This document shows positions 47,621 through 57,546 of a stretch of DNA of 64,000 bases, piece after piece. The stretch lies in assembly GCF_900456975.1 (NCBI RefSeq), contig NZ_UGYM01000002.1, forward strand, positions 2,976,001-3,040,000. The letters run 5' to 3'. Origin of the DNA: Shewanella baltica (GTDB lineage Bacteria; Pseudomonadota; Gammaproteobacteria; Enterobacterales; Shewanellaceae). Position 1 is the stretch's first letter, and every line of letters begins with the position of its first letter. The notes under the pieces are model-generated. The model was not told the origin of the DNA. It ran no database searches and worked only from the letters and a program-made list of their open reading frames with translations. The position numbers and the translations under genes are program-made.

Positions 47621-47830
47621 AATGACTGATATTCCCTTTTTTGATTCGAATTTTGGGGATAAACCGTGCAGAGCTATTTTTCGCCTTAAGCTTTACAACA
47701 AAAATGACGCTTGCTAGGCAAGTTGTTACCTTAACGAAAACGTCAGCGATGAGGGTAAATAGCAGAGCCCATATACGTTAGAAGGTTAAACAGAAAGTGG
47801 CAAGCCTAGTTTACAGTTGAATTGTAACAG

Positions 47831-47872
47831 GAAGAAAAAATCAGCATCGAAAAATAGATTAAGATGCTGATT
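47831..47872 (-). terminator. Terminator of the phhAB operon
   Basis: AATCAGCATC / GATGCTGATT form a 10-bp stem. On the - strand it is followed by TTTTTTCTTC, just past the phhB stop. Confidence 0.85.
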
Positions 47873-47887
47873 AAATTGGCGAATTAA

Positions 47888-48226
47888 TTAGACTAATAAC
47901 TGGTCTGTCTTGGCTGCCATGATGAAGTCATTCTTATGTAGACCCTTAATAGAGTGTGACCACCAAGTGACAGTCACTTTGCCCCATTCAGTGAAAATGC
48001 CTGGATGATGGAATTCTTCTTCCGCTAAATCTGCCAGCTTATTCGTGAATGCCATCGCCAGTTTAAAGTTTTTAAACTTGTAAACGCGCTCAAGCTGCAT
48101 TACGCCGTCACGCACTTGCACGCCCCAGTCGGGGATCATACGAATAAGTTCGGCCAATTCTTCATCGGTCACTTTAGGTGCGTCGGCTTGGCACGCTTCA
48201 CATTTCATATTCGATAACGCTGTCAT
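47888..48226 (-). CDS. phhB: Pterin-4a-carbinolamine dehydratase
   Basis: 112 residues from the ATG at 48226 (AGGAG five bases upstream), seven codons inside a longer frame. The family core is [45 protein letters not shown], including EEFHHP with the two histidines. It regenerates the tetrahydropterin used by phenylalanine hydroxylase, encoded directly upstream. Confidence 0.92.
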   Translation of the reverse strand: MTALSNMKCEACQADAPKVTDEELAELIRMIPDWGVQVRDGVMQLERVYKFKNFKLAMAFTNKLADLAEEEFHHPGIFTEWGKVTVTWWSHSIKGLHKNDFIMAAKTDQLLV

Positions 48227-48369
48227 ACATACTCCTCTTGGCAACATTGATAGGGATATTCAGTTGCACTTTACTCATTTTCTATTAATAACTTAAATCA
48301 CATCACTCAATCAGATGGCTAAATTAGATGCCAGCCAAATAACGAGTCAACTCATCAATCTAATCGAGG

Positions 48370-49197
48370 CTAACTCGCCTTGGCTTTTGGCGGAAACTTA
48401 GGAGCAAATAAACCTAACTGACGGGCCTTAGTGACGTAACCCATGATGTCCATCTTGGCAATTTCATCCAGCATATCAATATGCTCAATCACATAATAAA
48501 TCGGTTGCATAATGTCGATCCGATATGGGGTGCGCAGCACATCCAACAAATCAAAGGGTTGACGCTCTGGCACATCACTTTCCATCGCATACAAGGTTTC
48601 CCCGGGAGAGCTTAAAATGCCGCCGCCATAGATGCATAAGGCGCCGTCTTTAGGCTGTAGTAAACCAAACTCAACCGTAAACCAGTACAAACGCGCTAAA
48701 AATACCCTTTCCTCTTTGCTGGCATGTAAACCTAACTGGCCATACATATGAGAGAAATTGGCAAATGAAGGATTGGTGAGCAAAGGGCAGTGGCCAAAAA
48801 TCTCATGGAAGATATCTGGCTCTTGCAAGTAATCAAACTCCTCCTTGCGGCGAATAAAGGTGGCAACAGGAAACTCTTTATTTGCCAGTAATTCAAAGAA
48901 ACGGCCGAAGGAAATCAACGCAGGTACCGCCGCCGTTTTCCAACCAGTGGTCGCTTGTAATACCGCATCAATTTCGGCAAGTTGCGGAATGCGATCCTTT
49001 GGCATACCCAAGGCATCGAGCCCTTGCAGATATTCCTTGCAGGCACGACCGGGGAGATTAACGGCTTGACGAGCGTAAAGCTGACGCCAAATATCGTGCT
49101 CTTCTTGCGGGTAATGGATAAACCCAGTGTCATCGGCTCTGTGAGCGATGTACTCTGTTCCTTTCGTCATAATCTTCACTTGGTGGCTAACACTCAT
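48370..49197 (-). CDS. phhA: Phenylalanine-4-hydroxylase
   Basis: 275 residues. The iron ligands are IFHEIFGHCPLL (two His, HxxxxH) and the Glu in YWFTVEFGLL. DYLQEPDIFHE is typical of the bacterial monomeric enzymes. It makes tyrosine from phenylalanine with O2 and tetrahydropterin. The start is uncertain: the first ATG is only two bases from GGAG, and MTKGTEY nine residues in is possible. A TyrR-type box lies ~75 bp upstream. Confidence 0.93.
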   Translation of the reverse strand: MSVSHQVKIMTKGTEYIAHRADDTGFIHYPQEEHDIWRQLYARQAVNLPGRACKEYLQGLDALGMPKDRIPQLAEIDAVLQATTGWKTAAVPALISFGRFFELLANKEFPVATFIRRKEEFDYLQEPDIFHEIFGHCPLLTNPSFANFSHMYGQLGLHASKEERVFLARLYWFTVEFGLLQPKDGALCIYGGGILSSPGETLYAMESDVPERQPFDLLDVLRTPYRIDIMQPIYYVIEHIDMLDEIAKMDIMGYVTKARQLGLFAPKFPPKAKAS

Positions 49198-49273
49198 GAC
49201 TCCATAGTGGTCTAAGGCATTAAATTTGTTAACTCCCTCACACTTTATTCTTGTGCCGCTACTGTGACGTAAA

Positions 49274-49291
49274 CGTAAAGCAAATATTACA
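49274..49291. promoter_or_regulatory. TyrR-type box upstream of phhA
   Basis: CGTAAA-GCAAAT-ATTACA matches TGTAAA-N6-TTTACA at ten of twelve positions, in the phhA/galU divergent region (49198-49493), which has no gene. It overlaps the motif shared with the thiolase operon. Confidence 0.6.
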
Positions 49292-49493
49292 AGGTCATTA
49301 AAATCACCCTATTGGTACACGCCATGAATGCTGGATTAGATCCACTGTGCTACCTTTGCTAAAACTTATGCCTGAATTTGCCGTTAAAATACTTAGATTT
49401 CCTCAATTTTTTAGTGTTTGTAAATAGCTTTTCTGTGCAGGTCATTTACAATATTGGCCATTAATCGCATCTCCTTGACCTAAAAGGTTCGCA

Positions 49494-50402
49494 ATGAAAC
49501 AACATCAAATTCGTAAAGCCGTTATTCCCGTCGCAGGCTTAGGCACTCGTATGCTTCCAGCGACCAAAGCGATTCCAAAGGAAATGTTACCGGTTGTCGA
49601 TAAGCCATTGATCCAATACGTGGTGAGTGAAGCTATCGCTGCTGGGATCAAAGAAATTGTCCTAGTGACCCACGCCAGTAAAAACTCTATCGAAAACCAC
49701 TTCGATACCAGTTTCGAATTAGAAGCCCAACTCGAGCGCCGCGTTAAACGTCAGTTACTCGAAGCCGTACAATCTATTTGCCCTAAAGACGTCACTATCA
49801 TCAGCGTGCGTCAATCTCAGGCGAAAGGGTTAGGCCACGCAATTTTGTGTGCGAAATCTGTCGTCGGCGATGCACCATTTGCAGTATTGCTGCCGGATGT
49901 GATCATCGATGAAGCCAGCTGTGATCTGCGTCGCGATAACTTAGCCGCTATGGTTGCCCTGTTTGATGAAACCCAAGTGGGTCAAATCATGGTTGAAGGC
50001 GTGCCGCACAACGTCGTCAATCAGTACGGTATTGCTGATGTGAATGGCCATGATTTACAACCTGGTGAATCTGAGCCATTAGTTGAATTGGTTGAGAAAC
50101 CAGCCGTGGATGAAGCGCCATCTAACTTAGCCGTTGTAGGCCGTTATGTGTTACCTGCCAGCATTTGGCCACTACTGGCTAAAACACCTGCGGGCGCGGG
50201 CGATGAAATTCAATTAACGGATGCAATTGCTATGTTAATGAAACAAGAAACCGTGAACGCTTATTATATGGAAGGTAAGAGCCACGACTGTGGTAACAAA
50301 CAAGGTTATATGCGCGCGAACGTTGAATACGCCCTGCGCCACAGCGAAATCGGTGAAGATTTTGCGCAATATTTAAAAACCGTTGTAAAAGGGATGAAGT
50401 AA
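49494..50402 (+). CDS. galU: UTP-glucose-1-phosphate uridylyltransferase
   Basis: 302 residues, full length. The nucleotide-binding start is [22 protein letters not shown]. Then come [24 protein letters not shown] and, late, [13 protein letters not shown]. It makes UDP-glucose for cell-surface sugars. Its TAA overlaps the galE ATG by one base (TAATG), so the two are coupled and feed the same pathway. Confidence 0.95.
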   Translation: MKQHQIRKAVIPVAGLGTRMLPATKAIPKEMLPVVDKPLIQYVVSEAIAAGIKEIVLVTHASKNSIENHFDTSFELEAQLERRVKRQLLEAVQSICPKDVTIISVRQSQAKGLGHAILCAKSVVGDAPFAVLLPDVIIDEASCDLRRDNLAAMVALFDETQVGQIMVEGVPHNVVNQYGIADVNGHDLQPGESEPLVELVEKPAVDEAPSNLAVVGRYVLPASIWPLLAKTPAGAGDEIQLTDAIAMLMKQETVNAYYMEGKSHDCGNKQGYMRANVEYALRHSEIGEDFAQYLKTVVKGMK

Positions 50403-51415
50403 TGACGATTTTAGTGACCGGTGGTGCTGGCTATATTGGCACTCACACAGTAGTAGAACTGCTCAATGCTGGCAATGACGTGATTGTGTTAGACAACTTG
50501 TCTAATTCGAGCATAGAGGCCTTAAATCGAGTCGAGCGGATCACTGGTAAATCGGTCATTTTCTATCAAGGCGATATTCTCAATAAAGCCTTATTACAGA
50601 AAGTGTTTAACGATCATGCTATCAATTCGGTTATTCACTTTGCGGGATTAAAAGCTGTGGGTGAATCTGTCGCGAATCCCCTTAAGTATTATGAGAATAA
50701 CGTCACAGGAACCCTGATCCTCTGCCAAGTTATGGCGGAGTTTAAGGTGAAAAATCTCGTTTTCAGCTCATCGGCCACTGTATATGGCGATCCAGCCAGT
50801 TTGCCTATCACCGAAGACTTTCCCACTGGAGCGACCAATCCCTATGGTCAGTCTAAGTTGATGGTTGAACATATACTGGCAGATGTACACAATGCCGATC
50901 CAAGCTGGAATATCGCTCGTCTGCGTTATTTTAATCCGGTCGGCGCCCATGCCAGTGGCTTAATCGGCGAAGATCCTAACGATATCCCTAACAACTTAAT
51001 GCCCTTTATTGCGCAGGTTGCCGTGGGTAAACGTGCCGCCTTAAGTGTGTTTGGTGATGATTATCCGACTCATGATGGGACTGGCGTGCGTGACTATATC
51101 CATGTGGTGGATTTAGCCAATGGCCATTTAAAAGCGCTGGCTAAATTGGCCACTAAACCAGGTCTGGTCACCTATAACTTAGGCACAGGCCAAGGATATA
51201 GTGTTTTAGACATGGTTCATGCCTTTGAAAAAGCCTGTGGTAAGCCTATTGCCTACCAAATTGCGCCACGTCGCCCGGGGGATATTGCCGCCTGCTACGC
51301 CAATCCAACCCATGCACGGGAAGATCTCGGCTGGCAAGCAACGCATACGCTAGCAGATATGGCCAACAGTAGCTGGCATTGGCAATCGACTAATCCCAAT
51401 GGTTATAACGGCTAA
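50402..51415 (+). CDS. galE: UDP-glucose 4-epimerase
   Basis: 337 residues. NAD motif [16 protein letters not shown], catalytic Ser in [10 protein letters not shown], and Tyr/Lys in NPYGQSKLM. It interconverts UDP-glucose and UDP-galactose. It is translated together with galU. A hairpin with a T-run follows. Confidence 0.95.
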   Translation: MTILVTGGAGYIGTHTVVELLNAGNDVIVLDNLSNSSIEALNRVERITGKSVIFYQGDILNKALLQKVFNDHAINSVIHFAGLKAVGESVANPLKYYENNVTGTLILCQVMAEFKVKNLVFSSSATVYGDPASLPITEDFPTGATNPYGQSKLMVEHILADVHNADPSWNIARLRYFNPVGAHASGLIGEDPNDIPNNLMPFIAQVAVGKRAALSVFGDDYPTHDGTGVRDYIHVVDLANGHLKALAKLATKPGLVTYNLGTGQGYSVLDMVHAFEKACGKPIAYQIAPRRPGDIAACYANPTHAREDLGWQATHTLADMANSSWHWQSTNPNGYNG

Positions 51416-51423
51416 CAAATTGA

Positions 51424-51458
51424 ATGGCTTGTGGAAATATCCCAAGCCATTTTTCTTT
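51424..51458 (+). terminator. Terminator of galUE
   Basis: ATGGCTTG / CAAGCCAT stem with an 11-base loop, then TTTTCTTT. Confidence 0.8.
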
Positions 51459-51510
51459 ATCACTGTGAATACACCCATCACTTTGAATAACTAACAGTTC
51501 GAGGAGCAAC

Positions 51511-51993
51511 ATGACTCAAAGTATTAATCACAGTCGTCGTAACCTCTTTCGCCGCCGTAAAGATAATGCCTTGAGGCCCCCTTGGGTGCGTGATGATATC
51601 GAGTTCACCGATGTGTGCACGCGCTGTTCAGCCTGTGTTGAGGTGTGTGAAACCCAGATCATCATCAAAGGCGATGGCGGATTTCCTGAAGTCTCCTTTA
51701 AAGACAATGAGTGCACATTTTGTATGCTTTGCGCTAAGGCTTGCCCTGAGCATATCTTCGATTTAGCCCAAACACCTTGGTCGTATCAAGCCCATATTCA
51801 ACAGAGCTGTTTAACCTTTCAAGGGATCTGGTGCCAAAGTTGTAAGGATGCCTGTGAACCAAGAGCCATCAGTTTTGTGTTCAATATTGGCCAAGCTCCA
51901 CGTCCGCAAATAGACCTTGAACTTTGTACCGGATGCGGCGCCTGTGTGGCTCCCTGCCCTAGCAAGACCATTGAAATAACCCGACCGACTTAA
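51511..51993 (+). CDS. napF: NapF-like ferredoxin-type protein
   Basis: 160 residues with GAGGAG before the ATG. Cysteine groups for several [4Fe-4S] clusters are seen: CTRCSACVEVC, CTFCMLCAKAC, a variant CQSCKDACEP, and CTGCGACVAPC. The basic start SRRNLFRRR and ALRPPWV is typical of NapF. NapF normally helps mature or feed the periplasmic nitrate reductase NapA from the cytoplasm. Here no other nap gene is in the window, so the assignment of function is by family only. Confidence 0.8.
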   Translation: MTQSINHSRRNLFRRRKDNALRPPWVRDDIEFTDVCTRCSACVEVCETQIIIKGDGGFPEVSFKDNECTFCMLCAKACPEHIFDLAQTPWSYQAHIQQSCLTFQGIWCQSCKDACEPRAISFVFNIGQAPRPQIDLELCTGCGACVAPCPSKTIEITRPT

Positions 51994-52103
51994 TGCAGCA
52001 AAGCCATCGCATTACCCATACAAAGCTGTGCTTATCATCCGTTTTACGCTAGTATCGCGCCTCTATTGAACTCAGTTAATCCCTTCTCGAATTAAGTTGA
52101 TTT

Positions 52104-52553
52104 ATGATGATGTTTGTAAAAAAACTGTTCTTCCCCCCTAAAAAAAGTCCCTCTTTTAGCTTTATTTCTCGAGGCACTAAACTCACGGGGAACATCGAAT
52201 TAACGGGCGATGTGCTTATTGGCGGTGATATCCAAGGTCAACTGCTTTCTGAGGCTAATATCACAATAGAACAAGGCGGTACGATTCAAGGCGAAGTAAA
52301 GTGCCATGAATTTATCGTTGACGGACACTTCAAAGGCAGACTCATTTGTGAGCGTTTAGTGATCCAGCGTAATGGCGTTGTCGATGGTGAAGTGGCGAGT
52401 ACTTCAATGCAAATTCTTGAGGGCGGCCAATTTATCGGCATGCGGATTAAAGAAGATGCGCCAACCATTTATTCCCATGCAATAGGCCACACTCCTGCAA
52501 CAGACAATCGTAACTTATCGCACGTACAAAACGATGTTATAGAATCTCGCTAA
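52104..52553 (+). CDS. Bactofilin-family polymer-forming protein
   Basis: 149 residues. The central part is a right-handed beta-helix of repeated hydrophobic/glycine steps (GTKLTGNIELTGDVLIGGDIQGQ-like, TIEQGGTIQGEV, IQRNGVVDGEV), the bactofilin core, with short disordered ends. The first residues MMMFVKKLFFPP are amphipathic/basic and may attach it to the membrane. Bactofilins assemble without nucleotide and shape or position envelope structures. No peptidoglycan hydrolase neighbour is seen. The start among three ATGs cannot be fixed. Confidence 0.85.
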   Translation: MMMFVKKLFFPPKKSPSFSFISRGTKLTGNIELTGDVLIGGDIQGQLLSEANITIEQGGTIQGEVKCHEFIVDGHFKGRLICERLVIQRNGVVDGEVASTSMQILEGGQFIGMRIKEDAPTIYSHAIGHTPATDNRNLSHVQNDVIESR

Positions 52554-52867
52554 AACGGCGAATAAATGACACTCGCAAGCTCACCCACTTAGGCGAGCTT
52601 GTATTTTTAGCTCGATCTTTTTTTAATACCCCGACTCAAAGCCCTTCACTTACAAACCAAATAACTGCCTGCGAAATAGCACGCTTTACAATGGTTAAAT
52701 AATTGTTATTTTGCCGAGAGTGATCACAGTTAATCCGCACGACTGCTGTTAATCTTAGCGGCTAACCGCGGCGGTTCGGGTAATAGCAAGGAGCAGAGTC
52801 AGAGCCACAGAATGCCCTTAATAACCCCGCAAAGAATAGTTAAGACTCATACAGGGCAAAATACAAA
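52554..52867. other. Intergenic region with terminator-like hairpin
   Basis: CAAGCTC / GAGCTTG (52576-52582, 52595-52601) followed by TATTTTT probably ends the bactofilin transcript. Nothing else is recognisable up to the LysR gene. Confidence 0.6.
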
Positions 52868-53842
52868 ATGAGCAACTTATTACTCAAACAAATCTGTGAA
52901 CTTGATGTTTTTACCTTGCTGGTATTTAAAAGTATTTTCGACACTGGGCACGCGAACAGTGCCGCCAAAGCGCTGGATGTTTCTGCACCGAAAATTAGCC
53001 GCTGCCTCAACGCATTACGCCTGACCTTTAACGATGAACTGTTTTATCGCCGTCAACAGGGGCTAAAGCCCACTCCCCTAGCAGAAAGCCTGTATGTGGC
53101 TATTTGCCAGTTTACTGAATCGGTTTATCACCTCGAACAATCTGCAACTCAGATACAAAATGCAGCCATTAATGCCGATTTACCGCTGCATATTGCCGCC
53201 TGTAATGGGCTATTGAGCTTTTTAGCGCCACAATTAAGCACGCCGGACGTCGCCCAAGCGCTAGGACAAATACGTTTACATAAATGGCAAGAAAATAGCG
53301 CTGAGTTAATCCACGCAGGTGCGCTGGATTTTGGTATTACCTTAGAAAGTGCTGAAAATAAAGAATTAAGCTATACCAAACTAGGCTCAGTCAATGGCGT
53401 TTATATCGTTGCCGCCAAACAACATCCTCTGTGGCAGATTGAATCCGATATTACCTTAGAGCAAATCTGTCGCCATCCATTCCTGTACCAAGAAGTGAAG
53501 GGCTTTAATAGCAAAATTGACCCCTTAGAATTATTCTGCCAGCGCCAAGGCCTCTTGCTGCCAGCGGTGGATAAAGTCATAGACAGGGAGGAATGGTACG
53601 CCCATTTACTCACCATGAAGAGTGTGGCTTTTTGTTCCAGCATTGATATGCACACAGTAAAACACATGCCCGGATTACACTTAGAACGCCTAAGCGATAT
53701 AGAGCTCAATCGACTCCACGATACTATGATGGCGCCACAATATTATCTCATTGAAAAGCCTGCAATTCATCGGCGATACAGCCAGAGTCAAAGCGCGCTT
53801 GTCGTGCGTTCCTTACTTGCCGCGCTCGACCCCGCACGCTAA
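52868..53842 (+). CDS. LysR-type transcriptional regulator
   Basis: 324 residues. The winged helix-turn-helix (FDTGHANSAAKALDVSAPKISRCLNALRLTFNDELFYRR) begins near residue 23 and the substrate-binding half follows. The HTH has the LysR form LxxSxPxxSrxL. The ~500 bp upstream of the cytochrome gene lies downstream of this gene on the same strand, so they may be linked by regulation; the real targets and ligand are unknown. Confidence 0.85.
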   Translation: MSNLLLKQICELDVFTLLVFKSIFDTGHANSAAKALDVSAPKISRCLNALRLTFNDELFYRRQQGLKPTPLAESLYVAICQFTESVYHLEQSATQIQNAAINADLPLHIAACNGLLSFLAPQLSTPDVAQALGQIRLHKWQENSAELIHAGALDFGITLESAENKELSYTKLGSVNGVYIVAAKQHPLWQIESDITLEQICRHPFLYQEVKGFNSKIDPLELFCQRQGLLLPAVDKVIDREEWYAHLLTMKSVAFCSSIDMHTVKHMPGLHLERLSDIELNRLHDTMMAPQYYLIEKPAIHRRYSQSQSALVVRSLLAALDPAR

Positions 53843-54348
53843 CGCGAGACAATAAGCTCAGCCAAGCTCGTGGATATATCATTCACTAAACCTTGTTTAC
53901 ATCATTGCGATAAGTCGATGTTAAACGAGGTTTAGACAGTAAGATATCCAAGTTTTAAACCGCAAAATTTCATCTATATTTTCTCTCTTAACAAGACTAA
54001 TCCTCAGACGACAGTACCGCTTATTTCCCCCGTCGCTTTGATGCTTAAAACGTCAATTCCATCACTGAGATTTAGGCTATCTTAGCCTCGTGTATTTTGC
54101 TTAACCGAAAATGAATTCTTCACTGAAGCCCAAGTTAAAAAATAAAAATTGTGATGCCCATCATAGCTTTCCAGCTGAATTTCATTATTTAAAATATCAA
54201 AATGCAAATTTTAGAATTCCCATTCACGTTTGTTAAATCATCGTTCACATATCAGATACAAACTTGCAAATACCACTTTATAAGTAGGTGAATCCTCCTA
54301 TATTAGAGGCACTGCACACGCAGTCTTATAGAAAGAAAAAGGGACGCG
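53843..54348. other. Long AT-rich leader of the decaheme cytochrome
   Basis: No gene. It holds the CRP-like site at 54150-54165, a small hairpin AGGCT-ATCTT-AGCCT (about 54073-54087) and long A/T stretches. Confidence 0.5.
54150..54165. promoter_or_regulatory. CRP-like site upstream of the decaheme cytochrome
   Basis: TGTGA-TGCCCA-TCATA matches TGTGA-N6-TCACA at nine of ten positions, ~184 bp before the start codon. CRP controls anaerobic respiration in Shewanella. Confidence 0.5.
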
Positions 54349-56643
54349 ATGATGAAAAACTACAATAAATCTCTACTGGCACTGGCTCTCGTCAGTACCT
54401 TAAGTCTTACCGCCTGCGGGGACGGAAGCGATGGTCAAGATGGGGCACCTGGCACACCAGGTACACCCGGAACACCAGGCACTCCCGGAACACCAGGTAC
54501 ACCCGGAACCCCTGCGGGCTCCTTCGCAACGACTGCTCAATCTATTACTGATCTGGCTTTCACTTTAAGTCCAGCGGACATTAAAGTGACCAGCAGTGAA
54601 GGCTTCAGCGTTAAATTTACTGTTACCGGAAAAAATGCTAACAAAGATGTTCCTTTTACAGGACTCGATAAAGTTGCGCTTTATTCTTTAACGGCAAATG
54701 AAAATACCTCAGGTACTGGCGCCCCTATTCAATGGCAAAACAATGCCATGGCGAACGCCGCAGGTACTTCGCTAACTTGTACCTTAGATGGTCTTAACGG
54801 TACTAAAAATGCTTGTACTTTAACCGAAGATACAGCAACACCAGGCACTTACACTGCAACTTGGGCACATGATGGCGCAGCGCCAATCATTAATCCCAAT
54901 GATAATCCAAATGCAGTACACAGAATATTTCTACGTGCTTACAACGTCACTGACAGTGCAGGCGTAGCCTTATCTGACAAGATTTTATCTGTACCCGTTG
55001 ACTTTATCCCTGCCACTGATGAACTTGCATCGTCAGGTAAAGATACCGTCAGTAGCGCAGCCTGTGAAAAATGTCACGGTGAAGCAGATGGCCATATCGC
55101 CAATATTTCAGCCCACCATAACTACCAAGGCGTTAAAAATTGTGTGACCTGTCATAACCCAGATCAAATCCCAAGTGATGCAGATCTAGCCGCAGGTTTG
55201 ATATTTGACTTTGCACCTATGATCCACAGGATCCACTCTGGCGCAGAAAACGCAGCAAACTTCGATACTAGCAATAATACCGCTAAAGAATGGAGTGAAA
55301 TTGGCTTCCCATCTGATCTGAAAGAATGTACTTCTTGTCATACTACAGACCAACCTAGCTATAACACTATTTACGCCCAAGCTTGTGTAGGCTGCCATAT
55401 GACAGTCAACTTTGCGACTGGTGAAAACCACTCTGAATTTGCCCTAGCTCAAGCAGATGATACTCAATGTAGTTCTTGCCACGGCACAGGTAACTTGTCA
55501 CCTGCGGTGGTACATAGTGTTGGTAAACGTGCAGAGTATGCATCTCTGTTCAAAGTTGACTTCACCAGTGCTACAACAGTTCCATCAGCTACTCTAGGCA
55601 TGAAAACCTTAACCTTAACAGCCAATGTCACCTTAAATGGTGCGCCAATTGCTGATGGTACATCGTTAACAGCCTACAACGCGACCACTAACCCAACAGC
55701 GATGTTTGTCGCTAATGGTCTATTGATCGGTAATGTGGCCACTGACGGTACTGTATACTCTTGGAGAGATGTTAAACCTGCAGCAATCAGCCTGAAACTG
55801 GAAAACGGTACACTTGCTGGTGGCGTGTTAACTATCGTTAAAGATATCCCAGATGCGCAAGCTGTGGGCACTCTCTACGTAGGTTCAGAAGCCAACTTCT
55901 GTGCTAAAGCGGGTAAAGTGGTTAGCTGTAATACTACAAACTTAGAGTTTGGTCCAACTAGCCCTATCGGTAACGAAGCTGCAGTGAAATTCTATAGCCC
56001 TGATGGTAGCGCAGTCACTAAAGCCCGTATGACTGATCCTACTCGTATCACAGTCGCAGAAACTAAGTGTAATGCTTGTCATGGCACCTTAGATTATGCA
56101 AAAGGTTCAAGACACGGCGCTTACACCTTCGACCAATGTATGCACTGCCATAACGACACCACAGGCGCTTCTGGCCACGGTGCAACTGGCTATAAAGGCG
56201 ATGATGGTAAGTTAGTTGTTAATCCTGAAGTGACCTTCAATAACAAAGACCTATTCACAGTTGCTCACCGTTTCCACAGCGGTAACTTCGGTGTAGTAGA
56301 AGGTATCTTCCGCGATGCGAAAGGTGGTTTGTTCGGTTATCCAGCTGTTGAAACAGATTGTGCGGCTTGTCATAAAGACAATGCCAAACTGTTTGCAACT
56401 GACGGTGGTTTAACTTCAGGCAAACGCTCAATCAAAGTAGGTGCTTACTACATTAGCCCAGTCGCTGAATCATGCCGTACTTGTCACGCTCACTCTGATG
56501 CGGCAGCTGTCGCTCACTTTAGAAGTAACGGTGCGGTAGTAGAAGCGGATGCAATGACAGATCCTAACCTACCAGTAGAATCTTGCGCGACCTGTCATGC
56601 TGAAGGAAAAACCTACGGCGTAGATAAGGTACACGCAGAGTAG
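54349..56643 (+). CDS. Outer-membrane decaheme c-type cytochrome, OmcA/MtrC family
   Basis: 764 residues. The lipoprotein signal is ALVSTLSLTAC (Cys23). Residues 32-55 are a collagen-like run: GAP then seven GTP triplets. Domain I follows (~60-225). Ten CxxCH haem sites occur in two groups of five: 239, 265, 327, 346, 374, and 574, 597, 671, 709, 746. They are split by a beta domain that carries a CX8C pair (Cys518, Cys527), as in MtrC/OmcA. It should be displayed on the cell surface and pass electrons to extracellular acceptors. From memory it resembles MR-1 SO_1659. No porin/inner decaheme genes are near. Confidence 0.93.
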   Translation: MMKNYNKSLLALALVSTLSLTACGDGSDGQDGAPGTPGTPGTPGTPGTPGTPGTPAGSFATTAQSITDLAFTLSPADIKVTSSEGFSVKFTVTGKNANKDVPFTGLDKVALYSLTANENTSGTGAPIQWQNNAMANAAGTSLTCTLDGLNGTKNACTLTEDTATPGTYTATWAHDGAAPIINPNDNPNAVHRIFLRAYNVTDSAGVALSDKILSVPVDFIPATDELASSGKDTVSSAACEKCHGEADGHIANISAHHNYQGVKNCVTCHNPDQIPSDADLAAGLIFDFAPMIHRIHSGAENAANFDTSNNTAKEWSEIGFPSDLKECTSCHTTDQPSYNTIYAQACVGCHMTVNFATGENHSEFALAQADDTQCSSCHGTGNLSPAVVHSVGKRAEYASLFKVDFTSATTVPSATLGMKTLTLTANVTLNGAPIADGTSLTAYNATTNPTAMFVANGLLIGNVATDGTVYSWRDVKPAAISLKLENGTLAGGVLTIVKDIPDAQAVGTLYVGSEANFCAKAGKVVSCNTTNLEFGPTSPIGNEAAVKFYSPDGSAVTKARMTDPTRITVAETKCNACHGTLDYAKGSRHGAYTFDQCMHCHNDTTGASGHGATGYKGDDGKLVVNPEVTFNNKDLFTVAHRFHSGNFGVVEGIFRDAKGGLFGYPAVETDCAACHKDNAKLFATDGGLTSGKRSIKVGAYYISPVAESCRTCHAHSDAAAVAHFRSNGAVVEADAMTDPNLPVESCATCHAEGKTYGVDKVHAE
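54442..54513 (+). repeat. 9-bp repeat coding GTP collagen-like triplets
   Basis: Degenerate units near GGCACACCAGGTACACCC give seven Gly-Thr-Pro triplets, so copy number could vary without a frameshift. Confidence 0.85.
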
Positions 56644-56707
56644 CACAGCAGTACTAGTACCTTTGGGTTGCCCCTGCACAACCCAAACTTCATCTCTGCA
56701 ACTCATT

Positions 56708-56732
56708 GGGGACCCTTAGGGTCCCCTTTTTT
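56708..56732 (+). terminator. Terminator of the decaheme cytochrome gene
   Basis: GGGGACCC / GGGTCCCC with a TTA loop followed by six T. Confidence 0.9.
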
Positions 56733-56792
56733 ATTACCGATTATCTTCACGTAAAAATGAAATATCAATCGTATTAATAACTGCGGTAAAGC

Positions 56793-57476
56793 TTAATCCG
56801 CTAAGCGACTGGCTTGTGCAATACGTTGCCTAAGCAGCTTGATAAAGTCCTTAGCTTCTCTGTCCAAACTGTCGTGGGGAATATACAAGTGATAACCTAA
56901 ACGCGTATCTAACATCACGCAGCGATGCCCAAACATCGCCAATACACCGCGATAACGATCCCCTTCTATCACCAAAGGACCAAACTCTGCGCCGAGATAA
57001 GTTTCTAAAGTCGCTAAGTCTTCATCTTGCGAGGCTGCAGTCACCAATAAAGGCCGCTGCTCTGTTAATAAGCCGGTGGCTAAGCGCAGGGAGATATTGT
57101 CCAAAATAGGATTTAAGTGTTTTAGTTTAATACCTAAATAAGATAACTCTATGGTATCTAATCCATTGGTCACCCGCGGGATATCGACCCTTTGAATATT
57201 ATCCCAACCGATAGACACTTTGCCGCGGCGATGAAAATAGGTCAGCCCCTTGTCATCTAATGCTAGGGTCGTTTCCGGCTCATACACCTTGGCTAAACCG
57301 AGAATGAGTGAAATAGCGCCCAAGCTAAAAAACATCAACCCCACGGCAAACAAGGCCGGCCACGTCAGAAAAAGCCCCAAACCCAGCAGCAAACTTAAGC
57401 CGCCCAGCCAAGTTAAGGTTAACCCATTTCGTTTTGATAAAGGACGCACAGACATTATTTCTGACTCAATTGTCAT
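56793..57476 (-). CDS. DUF2982-type membrane protein
   Basis: 227 residues with AGGAAG before the ATG. Two membrane segments near the start (LTLTWLGGLSLLLGLGLFL, FAVGLMFFSLGAISLILGLA) are followed by a PH-like soluble domain (TTLALDDKGLTYFHRRGKVSIGWDNIQRV). This matches the DUF2982 family of Shewanella and Vibrio as I recall it; the function is unknown. Confidence 0.65.
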   Translation of the reverse strand: MTIESEIMSVRPLSKRNGLTLTWLGGLSLLLGLGLFLTWPALFAVGLMFFSLGAISLILGLAKVYEPETTLALDDKGLTYFHRRGKVSIGWDNIQRVDIPRVTNGLDTIELSYLGIKLKHLNPILDNISLRLATGLLTEQRPLLVTAASQDEDLATLETYLGAEFGPLVIEGDRYRGVLAMFGHRCVMLDTRLGYHLYIPHDSLDREAKDFIKLLRQRIAQASRLAD

Positions 57477-57546
57477 TGTTCATCTTCCTGTTAACACTCA
57501 CTATCTTTAGATTAAATTCGGAAACCACACCCTTAACTTGCCATTT

